NCBI GenBank assembly: GCA_965242905.1
Contig: CBDETM010000002.1
Span: forward strand, 2,728,001-2,792,000
Origin: Bin5 sp965242905
Lineage (GTDB): Bacteria > Chloroflexota > Anaerolineae > Caldilineales > Caldilineaceae
Length of the DNA: 64,000 nucleotides
Direction of reading: 5' to 3'
Below the pieces are notes generated by a model. The model did not search any database. It was given only the letters and a program-made list of their open reading frames with translations, and was not told the origin of the DNA. This document shows, piece after piece, positions 17,393 through 24,828 of the stretch; the first letter of the stretch is position 1, and the number at the start of each line of letters is the position of its first letter. Position numbers and translations under genes: made by a program.

Positions 17393-17547
17393 ACGGCAAG
17401 GCCGCCTCTGACGTTTTCCCAATCAGCAATGACGATAACCGTATGTTTTCGCACTGGAATGTCATTAGTGTGTCAACTTAACTGTTTGCCGTGCCAGTAT
17501 CATGGCAAGAGGAAACATAACTGGCACGGGCAGCGTCATCTGCTTTT

Positions 17548-17778
17548 ATGGGAAAGTCAAAATGGACGTTTCAGACGCGAATTGAGACGAAGCATCGCTT
17601 GTACAGCATCATTGCCCTGGTGGCGGCGTCTGCTATCGACCACTTTACTTCTGATTGGGTCGTGGGTCTTTTGGGGCTGCCTGACGGGTCCACAAAGGAG
17701 TGGCTGGATGCTCTGTACGTCGCGCCAGTCATTGTGGCAGGTCTTTGGCTCGCAGCATGGTTGAACCGGAAGGGCTGA
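17548..17778 (+). CDS. Small predicted membrane protein
   Basis: A 76-residue frame with two hydrophobic stretches (LYSIIALVAASAIDHF and YVAPVIVAGLWLAAWL) and a basic N-terminus. I do not recognise it, and no good ribosome site is visible before the ATG. It stands alone in a decayed region between the sensor gene and frameshifted remnants, so it may be a real small gene or itself a fragment. Confidence 0.35.
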   Translation: MGKSKWTFQTRIETKHRLYSIIALVAASAIDHFTSDWVVGLLGLPDGSTKEWLDALYVAPVIVAGLWLAAWLNRKG

Positions 17779-18039
17779 GACGTACGGTTCAGGCTCGTCA
17801 CGCGCGCGACGCGGTGGGTTCGGGAGATGCAGTTCCGCGCGCATGGGGACCACGGCCAGAACGACCTACGATAGCGAAGTTATGTTGTGCTTGCCCCTGT
17901 CGTATAAGGCTCTCATCTTCACGAAAGGCGGCGACCAAGACCCAATGAACCGGATTCTCGATGTTGACTGCTCATTCGATAGCAAGTGCAAGTATGGAAG
18001 ACCGCTGGTGAGTTACCCCGTGTTTTCGGAGTACTCTTT

Positions 18040-18085
18040 CGCCGTCCCCCTTCGTACGGACGTGCGGCTTTCACCGCATCCGGTT
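18040..18085 (-). other. Possible group II intron remnant
   Basis: Read on the minus strand the segment has a nested hairpin: CGGATGCGG, a TGAAAG loop, then CCGCACGTCCG, followed by a run of Gs. This resembles the conserved stem next to the reverse transcriptase gene of bacterial group II introns. No reverse transcriptase, domain V or intron ends are present, so it would be a small leftover. Low certainty. Confidence 0.25.
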
Positions 18086-18158
18086 CTCTAACGTCGAAAT
18101 AGTGGTGGTAGCGGGAGGGAGTCTTTCGAGCGAGCGCAGGAGGGATGCCGTCACCCGA

Positions 18159-18476
18159 CTAGCTGCGGCGGTATAACCACAAACCGCCGCTCGTGCGACC
18201 GCAGAGCACTGCCAGAACCACGAGAACTTGGGCCGCGACGGCGATGCCGCAGCCACATAGGGCTCGAGCACGGCCACCATGAGGGCGCAGGGTAGTGCGA
18301 GGATGTTGAACAAGAGGATGAAAGGAACGCCGCCAAGGTGACGACATATCCGTCATCCTGGCGGGCCCCGCAAGCGTTAAGGGCAGCTTGCTCAGGATGG
18401 TGTTGAACCAGTCCTCGGTGAGCCAAGCGACCGCGAAGGTGGTCAGCGCAGCCGCCAAAGCGAGCAGAACTCTCAC
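18159..18476 (-). pseudogene. Frameshifted small membrane protein
   Basis: The frame starts with GTG at 18476 (VLLALAAALTTFAVAWLTEDW after the start codon) and runs to about MTDMSS. It then loses sense, while the next frame continues with GGVPFILLFNILALPCALM and VAVLEPYV. The first frame then resumes with CGIAVAAQVLVVLAVLCG and stops at LYRRS. Joining the pieces gives about 105 residues with three membrane segments, which argues for two compensating indels rather than chance. Either the gene has decayed or the assembly has errors. I do not recognise the family. Confidence 0.45.
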
Positions 18477-18613
18477 GACGCTTTTCCAATGCGGCCCATA
18501 TCCCCCGGCATGATGCTGGGGATCCTTTTGTGGAGGTTGGCATTCAGCCTGCCATGCTGCGTCCGGGGCGTGCAGCGTTAGGGCCGTATTCGCCCGTGAC
18601 GTGTAATACTATA

Positions 18614-18760
18614 CTACTGTTGCTTGCGCGGATTGCTCTGCCCATGGTGGATGTCCATGTGACACGTCTGGCAGACCACAGGGGTTCTGCGTCGTCGTGC
18701 CGCTATGAACCGTTTCCACGTGGATTTTGAATGAAGTACTTTGACGTTCAGGTCGGGTTG
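18614..18760 (-). pseudogene. C-terminal fragment of a c-type cytochrome-like protein
   Basis: On the minus strand one frame reads FKIHVETVHSGTTTQNP. After a single-base shift in the run of four Cs the adjoining frame reads VVCQTCHMDIHHGQSNPRKQQ and a stop. CQTCH (18673-18659) is a CxxCH haem-attachment motif, and the nearby histidines fit a small or multihaem cytochrome c. No N-terminal part or signal peptide is found upstream. The region is therefore a broken remnant, or a gene damaged by a sequencing error in the C-run. Confidence 0.45.
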
Positions 18761-18809
18761 CGCACGAACATGGATGTCCGCAGCTCGCGATCAATGTAAC
18801 TTCTGGCCG

Positions 18810-20180
18810 CTAGTTGCTCGAAACCGGCCACTGCATCTGCGCTCGCTCCACCGTGCGCCCGCGGCCGTGGCACTGCTTGAACTTGCGGCCGCTCCCGCAC
18901 GGGCACGGATCGTTACGCTTGGCCCCGGCGAAGCGCGAGTTCAGCTTGCGGTCCTCTTCCGCCAGGTACTGCATGATGTTGGCGGGCGCCTGCTGCCGGC
19001 GCAACTGGTCGGTCATGAAGTTCATATACGGGCGCACGTGATTGAAAAAGGCCCGGTAGCCGGCGCACAGATAGTTCAGCCCAGGTTCTCCGTCGGGGGT
19101 GTTGATGAAGCGGTTCTTCGGGCAGCCGCCGTTGCAGACGAAGCGCACCTCGCACTCCAGGCAGTATTTGGGCAGGCTGTCCCGTTTGTGCGTGCCAAAC
19201 TCCTGCTGCCGGGCAGACCCGACCATCTCGATCAGCGGGATCTCCTCAATGTTGCCAAGCAGATAGTTCGGTTCCACGTAATGGTCGCAGGAGAACAGAT
19301 CGCCGTTGTGCTCCATCGCCAGCGCCGAGCCGCACGTCTCCTCAAAGATACACAGCCCGGGTCGGTGCCCTGCATAGCCGGCCAGCGCCACGTCAAAGAT
19401 CTGCACGAAAACCTTCCCCACGTCGCGCCGCACCCACTCCTCGAAGATCTGGATCAGAAAGTCGCCGTACTGCTCGGCGGTGACCGAGCGATCTTTGACC
19501 GTGTTCCCTTCCTGGTAGCCGGTCTCGTTGTCGCGCTCGACAATGGGGATGAACTGCATGAAGTCGGTCTTGACCTCATCGCGCAGGAAACGGTAGACCT
19601 CGAGCGGATGGGGCGCGTTGGCCGCGTGCACCGTCGTCAGGATGTTGTAGCGCACCTTGTGCTTGTGCAGCATCCGCGCCGCCCGCATCACCTTCTCCCA
19701 CGTCGGCTGGCCGCCCTTATCGACGCGGTAGAAGTCGTGCAGCTTGCGCGGGCCGTCCATGCTCAGCCCAATCAGAAAATCGCTGCGGTGCAGAAATTCG
19801 CACCACTCGTCGTCCAGCAGCGTGCCGTTCGTCTGCAGCGCGTTCTCGACCCGCATGCCCGGCTTCTTGTGCTTCTGCTGGAACTCGACCGCCTTCTTGA
19901 AAAAGTCCAGCCCCATCAGCGTCGGCTCGCCCCCCTGCCACGCGAACGTCACCTCCGGGACCTGCTGCGCCTCGATATACTGCCGCGTATACTCCTCTAG
20001 CATCGACTCGGACATGCGGAAATCGCTGCCCGGGTACATGAACTCCTTGCTCAAAAAGTAGCAGTAGTGGCAGTCCAGGTTGCAGATCGCCCCCCGCGGC
20101 TTCAGCATGATGTGAAACGCAGGCGGCGGCGCAATATCGGTTGCGGGCGTCGGGTCAAGCAGTGCGATAGATTGGGACAT
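18810..20180 (-). CDS. Anaerobic sulfatase-maturating enzyme (radical SAM, SPASM) with SEC-C tail
   Basis: The enzyme oxidises the active-site Cys or Ser of a sulfatase to C-alpha-formylglycine. The 456-residue protein has the radical SAM cluster motif CNLDCHYC (C33, C37, C40), followed by the family phrase FAWQGGEPTLMGLDFFKKAV. Auxiliary-cluster cysteines of the SPASM region are in GLCIFEETCGSALAMEHNGDL, CLECEVRFVCNGGCPKNRF and LNYLCAGY. The last 30 residues are a SEC-C zinc motif (RNDPCPCGSGRKFKQCHG), an addition to the usual enzyme of about 370-410 residues. Its likely client is the CxPSR sulfatase at 42967-44307, 23 kb away; no sulfatase is adjacent. It lies downstream of Gfo/Idh and epimerase genes on the same strand. 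Confidence 0.93.
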   Translation of the reverse strand: MSQSIALLDPTPATDIAPPPAFHIMLKPRGAICNLDCHYCYFLSKEFMYPGSDFRMSESMLEEYTRQYIEAQQVPEVTFAWQGGEPTLMGLDFFKKAVEFQQKHKKPGMRVENALQTNGTLLDDEWCEFLHRSDFLIGLSMDGPRKLHDFYRVDKGGQPTWEKVMRAARMLHKHKVRYNILTTVHAANAPHPLEVYRFLRDEVKTDFMQFIPIVERDNETGYQEGNTVKDRSVTAEQYGDFLIQIFEEWVRRDVGKVFVQIFDVALAGYAGHRPGLCIFEETCGSALAMEHNGDLFSCDHYVEPNYLLGNIEEIPLIEMVGSARQQEFGTHKRDSLPKYCLECEVRFVCNGGCPKNRFINTPDGEPGLNYLCAGYRAFFNHVRPYMNFMTDQLRRQQAPANIMQYLAEEDRKLNSRFAGAKRNDPCPCGSGRKFKQCHGRGRTVERAQMQWPVSSN

Positions 20181-20240
20181 TCTTTCTCCTAATTCGACTC
20201 AGCCAAATTCCATCCCCGACCAGAACGAGTCAGGCGAAGT

Positions 20241-20343
20241 TTTCTCTCTCCTCACTCCTCTTCACTCTCTCCTCGCCTGTGGGCGGTCGGGCCTTCGGCC
20301 CTCCCTTGTGCGGGGGGATTCCCCCCGCAACGCCCCCCTTCGC
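20241..20343. repeat. CT-rich tract plus double hairpin (dispersed repeat copy)
   Basis: A CT-rich tract (20241-20276) is followed by the GGGCGGTCGG core and two hairpins: GGGCC/GGCCC and GCGGGGGG/CCCCCCGC. At 3015, 34357 and 57323 the second hairpin is GCGGGGGC/GCCCCCGC with a different loop, so both arms changed together here. It lies between the maturase gene and the Gfo/Idh gene. Confidence 0.6.
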
Positions 20344-20419
20344 TAACCCACCGTCGTGGACAATTGGAACCACCGAGGCCAGCGACCGGCGACTACCTCC
20401 CCCGCCGTCTCTTGCAACC

Positions 20420-20460
20420 CTCCACTGTCCACTAACCACTGATCACTGACCACTGCAGTT
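20420..20460 (-). repeat. 7-bp-period repeat that contains a stop codon
   Basis: Read on the minus strand after CTGC there are five heptads: AGTGGTC, AGTGATC, AGTGGTT, AGTGGAC and AGTGGAG. The Gfo/Idh reading frame enters the repeat, which encodes its last residues (LNCSGQ) and its TGA stop. Confidence 0.65.
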
Positions 20461-21603
20461 CAAAGGCGGCACATCCACCCAGCGCCGCTCCTGCCAGGCC
20501 TGGTAGCCGAGCTCAGCCAGCTGCACGCCCTTTGCCCCTTCCAGCAGCGTATAGGGGAACGGCTCCCCCTTCACTGCATGACGCAGGAACATCTCCCACT
20601 CGATCTTGAAGGCGTTCTCGAACGGGTTGTTGTTCGGCATCCACTGCCACGTATCGTAGAACTGGACCGGTTGCGGAATGTCCGGGTTCCAGACCGGCTT
20701 GGGCGTGAAAGAGTCGCCCTGTATCGCGCATTCGCGCAGGCCCGCCACCGCGCTGCCGCGCGTACCGTCCACCTGGATCGTCAGCAGGTCATCGCGGCGC
20801 ACGCGCACACACCAGGAAGAGTTGAAGTTGCAGATGATCCCGTTCTCCAGCTCGAACATGGCGTAGGCGCCGTCATCGGCGTCGGCGTTGTAGAGCGCGC
20901 CCTCCTCGTCGATGCGTTCCGGCACATGGTTGGCCGCGATGCAGGAGAGCCGCTTGATCGGGCCGAAAAGGTTGTCGATGACGTAGCGCCAGTGCGCGAA
21001 CATATCCAGAACGATGCCGCCGCTCTCCGACTTCTTGTAGTTCCAGGAGGGGCGCTGCGCCGGCTGATCCTTGCCATCGAAAACCCAGTAGCCGAACTCG
21101 CCGCGCACCGCCAGAATACGGCCGAAGAATCCGGTGTCGATCAGGTACTTGAGCTTCAGCAGACCGGGCAGAAACAGTTTGTCCTGTACAACGCCGTTGC
21201 TCACCCCCGCATCGCTCGCCGCCTGCGCCAGCTGTAACGCATCCTCGATGTTGCCCGCGGTCGGCTTTTCGCAGTAGACCGCCTTGCCGGCCTCGATTGC
21301 CCGCAAAGTATTCGGCACCCGCAGGTTGGTCGCCAGCGCATCGAAGTAGATGCTGTTATGATCGTCCGCCAGCGCCTCGTCCAGATTGGTCGTCCACTTG
21401 CTCACATTGTGCGCCGCCGACAGATGCCGCAGCTTGTCCGGATTGCGGCCGACCAGCACCGGTTCCGGCATGATCCTGTCCCCGTCCGAGGTGACCGTGC
21501 CGCCCTGCTCCCGGATCGCCAGAATCGAACGGACCAGATGCTGATTCGTGCCCATCCGCCCGGTTACGCCGTTCAGTATTACGCCAACTGCAATTTCAGC
21601 CAT
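20443..21603 (-). CDS. Gfo/Idh/MocA-family NAD(P)-dependent sugar oxidoreductase
   Basis: A cytoplasmic dehydrogenase acting on a sugar or cyclitol, 386 residues. The ATG at 21603 (MAEIAVGVILNG) is preferred to a longer frame because GGGAG precedes it and the Rossmann motif GVTGRMG begins shortly after. The conserved EKP motif appears as AVYCEKPTAGNIEDAL (about residues 105-125). The C-terminal alpha/beta domain follows (ESGGIVLDMFAHWRYVIDNLFG). It lies 93 bases after the epimerase gene, so the two probably act on the same substrate. The substrate cannot be named. The extreme C-terminus is encoded by the heptad repeat, so the ancestral end may have been replaced. Confidence 0.88.
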   Translation of the reverse strand: MAEIAVGVILNGVTGRMGTNQHLVRSILAIREQGGTVTSDGDRIMPEPVLVGRNPDKLRHLSAAHNVSKWTTNLDEALADDHNSIYFDALATNLRVPNTLRAIEAGKAVYCEKPTAGNIEDALQLAQAASDAGVSNGVVQDKLFLPGLLKLKYLIDTGFFGRILAVRGEFGYWVFDGKDQPAQRPSWNYKKSESGGIVLDMFAHWRYVIDNLFGPIKRLSCIAANHVPERIDEEGALYNADADDGAYAMFELENGIICNFNSSWCVRVRRDDLLTIQVDGTRGSAVAGLRECAIQGDSFTPKPVWNPDIPQPVQFYDTWQWMPNNNPFENAFKIEWEMFLRHAVKGEPFPYTLLEGAKGVQLAELGYQAWQERRWVDVPPLNCSGQ

Positions 21604-21696
21604 AGGTAGGAAGTACTCCCATTGATGCGCGGCCCCCGAGGACCGCCAAAGGCTTATGCGACACCGTCTGCCCGGCGCCGGCAAAAGCCTGAGGGA

Positions 21697-22512
21697 TTAA
21701 GCATGATTTGTGTAGGCTTCTACGACCCGCTCCAGGAATTGCTCCTGATCCATCGCCCAGTAGCGGTTTGAGAAGATTTCGACCTCATTATACCCGTCAA
21801 ACCCGGCCTCCTCAACCCAGCCCCGAATCTGGCGGATGTTGATGCAGCCCTCGCCCATCAGCCCGCGGTCGAGGAGCAGGTCTTCGGTCGGCGTGCGCCA
21901 GTCGCAGACGTGGAACGCGAAAAGTTTGCCCATCTCCCCGCAACGGCTGATCTCCCGCTCCAGGTCCGGGTCCCACCACAGGTGATAGACATCCACAACC
22001 ACCCCGACAAACGGCGAGTCGATACCGGCGCAGATGTCGTTGGCCTGTCCCATCGTGTTGACGGCGGAGCGGCTGTCCGCGTACATCGGATGCAGCGGCT
22101 CCACGCCCAGGCTGACCCCCGCGGCCTCTGCATGAGGCAGCACCGCCTCGATCCCGTCCCGAACCTGGCCCCGCCCGACATCCAGCGGCTGGCTGGGCAC
22201 CGCCCCGCAGACGAGAACCACCAGCGGTGCGCCCAGAGCCGCGGCCTCGTCAATCGCGCGGCGGTTGTCGTCCAGTGCCTCCTGCCGCGCCGATTCCGTC
22301 TCCGCCGGGAAGAACCCGCCCCGGCACAGCGAGACCACCTCCATTCCCGCATCGCGGATCTGCATGCCCGCGGCCGCGACATCTCGCCCCTCCAGCGCGT
22401 CCCGCCAGACTGTCATCGCGGCGACGCCGTGCGCGCTGAAACGCTCGATCGCCGTTTCGATCGGCCAGGGCTTCGTTGTAATCGTGTGAATACAGAGTCG
22501 ACTCAAGTCCAT
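21697..22512 (-). CDS. Sugar phosphate isomerase/epimerase (AP endonuclease family 2 fold)
   Basis: A TIM-barrel metal enzyme of the IolE/xylose isomerase-like group, 271 residues. Metal-binding residues are visible in strand ends: GVEPLHP (Glu), VVDVYHLWWD (Asp and His), FHVCDW and NEVEIFS. It lies upstream of the Gfo/Idh oxidoreductase, a pairing common in inositol and keto-sugar catabolism. The exact reaction is not determinable. The start MDLSRLCIHTITTKP is the only reasonable one. Confidence 0.87.
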   Translation of the reverse strand: MDLSRLCIHTITTKPWPIETAIERFSAHGVAAMTVWRDALEGRDVAAAGMQIRDAGMEVVSLCRGGFFPAETESARQEALDDNRRAIDEAAALGAPLVVLVCGAVPSQPLDVGRGQVRDGIEAVLPHAEAAGVSLGVEPLHPMYADSRSAVNTMGQANDICAGIDSPFVGVVVDVYHLWWDPDLEREISRCGEMGKLFAFHVCDWRTPTEDLLLDRGLMGEGCINIRQIRGWVEEAGFDGYNEVEIFSNRYWAMDQEQFLERVVEAYTNHA

Positions 22513-22558
22513 GTGTCTGTCCCGAAACAGTCTTGTCTGTCTGAAAAATCAGCTTTGT

Positions 22559-24457
22559 TTAATTTTTCCCTGCCGCCACCCACTGCTCACTCTCCTCCGG
22601 CAGTTCAGCCGCGACGCTGATCGTCTCCTCGCCGCGGTAATGCACCTGCCCCGGCCGTCCGCCAGCCATGCGTGTGACAAAGCGCCGCGGCGTGATTGCT
22701 ACGGCGGCGCCCGCATTGCCCCGCTGCCCCGAATACCAGGCCGCAAGCCGGGCCGCCACGTTCAGGGTCAACTCCGGCACCGGCTGCCCCCCGCAACGGA
22801 TGACGACGTGTGCCCCCGGCCCGTCGCGCACGTGCAGCCAGAGGTCATCCCGGCCCGCCTCGTCGAAGGTGACGATCTCGTTCTGGCGGGCGTTACGCCC
22901 CACCAGGATCGGGAAGCCCTCCGGTGAAAGATAACGCAACGGCCGCGAGCGGTCCCTTGGCGTCTTTTCGCGCCGGTCGCGGCGCTGCCGCAGATAGCCC
23001 GCCTCCCGCAGCGCTTCCCGCACCGCGACGATCTCCGGCTGGTCCTGCGCCATGCTCAGATCGCTCTCCAACTGCTGCAGGTAGGCCCGGTCCGCCTCGA
23101 GTCTGGCCCGACGGCGTGGGATGATACGGGCGGCCCGTTCCATCTTGGCCGCCCGGTCGAACATGCGCTCCGCCTGCTCCACCGGCCTGCGTTTCGGGTC
23201 GAGCGGAACGATCAGATCGCCCTCCTCCGCTCCCGGCTCCTTCTCACCCGGATGCCCGAAATCGGCGTCGGCGCCGAAAATGACCAGCTGCATCTGCCCG
23301 TTCGGCCCCGGCTCCACTGCGGCCATGCCGTCCTGCAGGCTGAATCCTTCCTGCGCACCGGGTCTGTTTGCGTAGGAAATCTGACTCGAGAGGGCCAGCA
23401 GCCACTCCGCCTGGGCGCGCACCCGCTCTGGCTCGCCCGGGACCGGCTCATCTGCGGCCAGCGCCCGCAGCTGACTCTGCACGCGTGCCTGCGCCTGCCG
23501 CACCAGCGCGGCCACGCCCCCCCGCACGCCCGCGTACTCATCCCGCGAGGAGGAACTGTCCCGCTCCTGCGCGGCGTAGAAAGCCGCGGCCGCCGCGCTC
23601 ATCGATTCCGTCTGTAGGAACTCGCCGCTAAAATGTAGCTCGTACGGCGCAAACGCGGCTACGCCCTTCTCTTCATCCACCGCGATGCCGGGCGTCCATT
23701 CCCCCGTCGCCGCGGCCGACCACAGGTCGCCCAGAGCCCTGCGCGCCTCCGCAAACGCCTCTGTTGTGAACGGCGCGCCGGCGTCTCCCGTTGCCCGCCA
23801 GGCCGCCTCCCTTGCCAAAGTCGGGCTGACGCCCGCGAAACGGTTGAGCAGACCGCGCCACAGGAGCGAGGGTTGATCCTCACCGGCGCCGTCCTCCTCT
23901 ACCAGAGACCGACCAGCCTCGCCATGCTGCTCTCTGCTTTCCGCGAGCGGCGGCAACCTGTCCTGCGGCGGCGGCAGCTGATAGTCCCGCCGCGGCAAAA
24001 GCACGCGCAGGGCGTTCTCGCCTGCAGGCACCCGCACCAGCGCATCCAGAATACGGCCGTCGGCATTCATCAGGATCACATTGCCCAACTGCCCGATCGG
24101 TTCGACCGCCAGCGTCGTGGCACCGTGCTGGGCATGGTGAAAGCGCAGAAAGAGCACCCGCTCGAAAGGCACCGGCAGCTCAACAGCCTCCAGTCGCGCG
24201 CTGCGCACATACTTGCGCAGCAGGAGCAGGAGTGGGGTCTCCTTCGGCACCCCCCGCCGCGGCTTGTGTTCCAGCAGATGTACGCGGCTGGCCTGGGGAT
24301 GTGCCGAGAGCAGAAGATGGCGCCGCTCCCGGTGCGCGTAAATCTCCAGGGCGACGCTGCGGCTGTCCGGCAGAACGATCTGCTGTACCCGGCCGCCCGC
24401 GACGGTCTCTCTCAATTCGTCGGCCACCGCGGCCAGCGTCAATGCGTCAAAATGCAT
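22559..24457 (-). CDS. rqcH: Ribosome quality control protein RqcH (NFACT family)
   Basis: RqcH (Rqc2/NEMF homologue) binds stalled 50S subunits and adds C-terminal alanine tails that mark incomplete proteins for degradation. The 632-residue protein starts MHFDALTLAAVADELRETV, the NFACT-N signature, with DSRSVALEIYAH following. A helical coiled-coil middle lies at about 380-480. The C-terminal NFACT-R domain is at about 520-632 (ILVGRNARQNEIVTF, DDLWLHVRDGPGAHVVIR, HYRGEETISV). The family was formerly annotated as fibronectin-binding protein, but the residues fit the ribosomal role. The epimerase gene follows 46 bases later, though a functional link is unlikely. Confidence 0.92.
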   Translation of the reverse strand: MHFDALTLAAVADELRETVAGGRVQQIVLPDSRSVALEIYAHRERRHLLLSAHPQASRVHLLEHKPRRGVPKETPLLLLLRKYVRSARLEAVELPVPFERVLFLRFHHAQHGATTLAVEPIGQLGNVILMNADGRILDALVRVPAGENALRVLLPRRDYQLPPPQDRLPPLAESREQHGEAGRSLVEEDGAGEDQPSLLWRGLLNRFAGVSPTLAREAAWRATGDAGAPFTTEAFAEARRALGDLWSAAATGEWTPGIAVDEEKGVAAFAPYELHFSGEFLQTESMSAAAAAFYAAQERDSSSSRDEYAGVRGGVAALVRQAQARVQSQLRALAADEPVPGEPERVRAQAEWLLALSSQISYANRPGAQEGFSLQDGMAAVEPGPNGQMQLVIFGADADFGHPGEKEPGAEEGDLIVPLDPKRRPVEQAERMFDRAAKMERAARIIPRRRARLEADRAYLQQLESDLSMAQDQPEIVAVREALREAGYLRQRRDRREKTPRDRSRPLRYLSPEGFPILVGRNARQNEIVTFDEAGRDDLWLHVRDGPGAHVVIRCGGQPVPELTLNVAARLAAWYSGQRGNAGAAVAITPRRFVTRMAGGRPGQVHYRGEETISVAAELPEESEQWVAAGKN

Positions 24458-24828
24458 ACCAGAACCGCTTTCCGGCTCCTTGATTTCAGGTCACCGGGCG
24501 CTCATAATGCACGTTCAGAAAGGGCAAAATGCGACTGTAAGGATAGCACAGCGGACGGGTAATTCGTAATGCCCCAGGCATTATCGGACCCAAGGACTGT
24601 ACGGTAGGCTATAGTTTGATCCCGGTGCATGGTGTATAATTATTCTCACACTGACAGAGTTGGGTAACAGATAGTGGTCCGTGGTGTCAATACTGCTTTG
24701 GCCGCCGCCCAGTCGTCAGGTTGCCGCTCCGTCTCCGATCATCTGGAGTCAGCGGGAACTTGTCGAAAACCTGGAGAATACGGCGGCCAAACTGACTCAT
24801 GGCCCCTGACCACTACAAGGAGAAAGCC
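24458..24828 (+). other. Intergenic region with a TATAAT box
   Basis: Divergent region between rqcH and the PA14 gene. TATAAT at 24635-24640 is a possible -10 box for the PA14 gene, but no acceptable -35 box lies 16-18 bases upstream. No gene or hairpin is evident. Confidence 0.3.

Noticed and set aside
20420..20460. Regular repeats considered as a CRISPR array
   Set aside because: The unit is seven bases with no spacers and no cas genes anywhere in the window.
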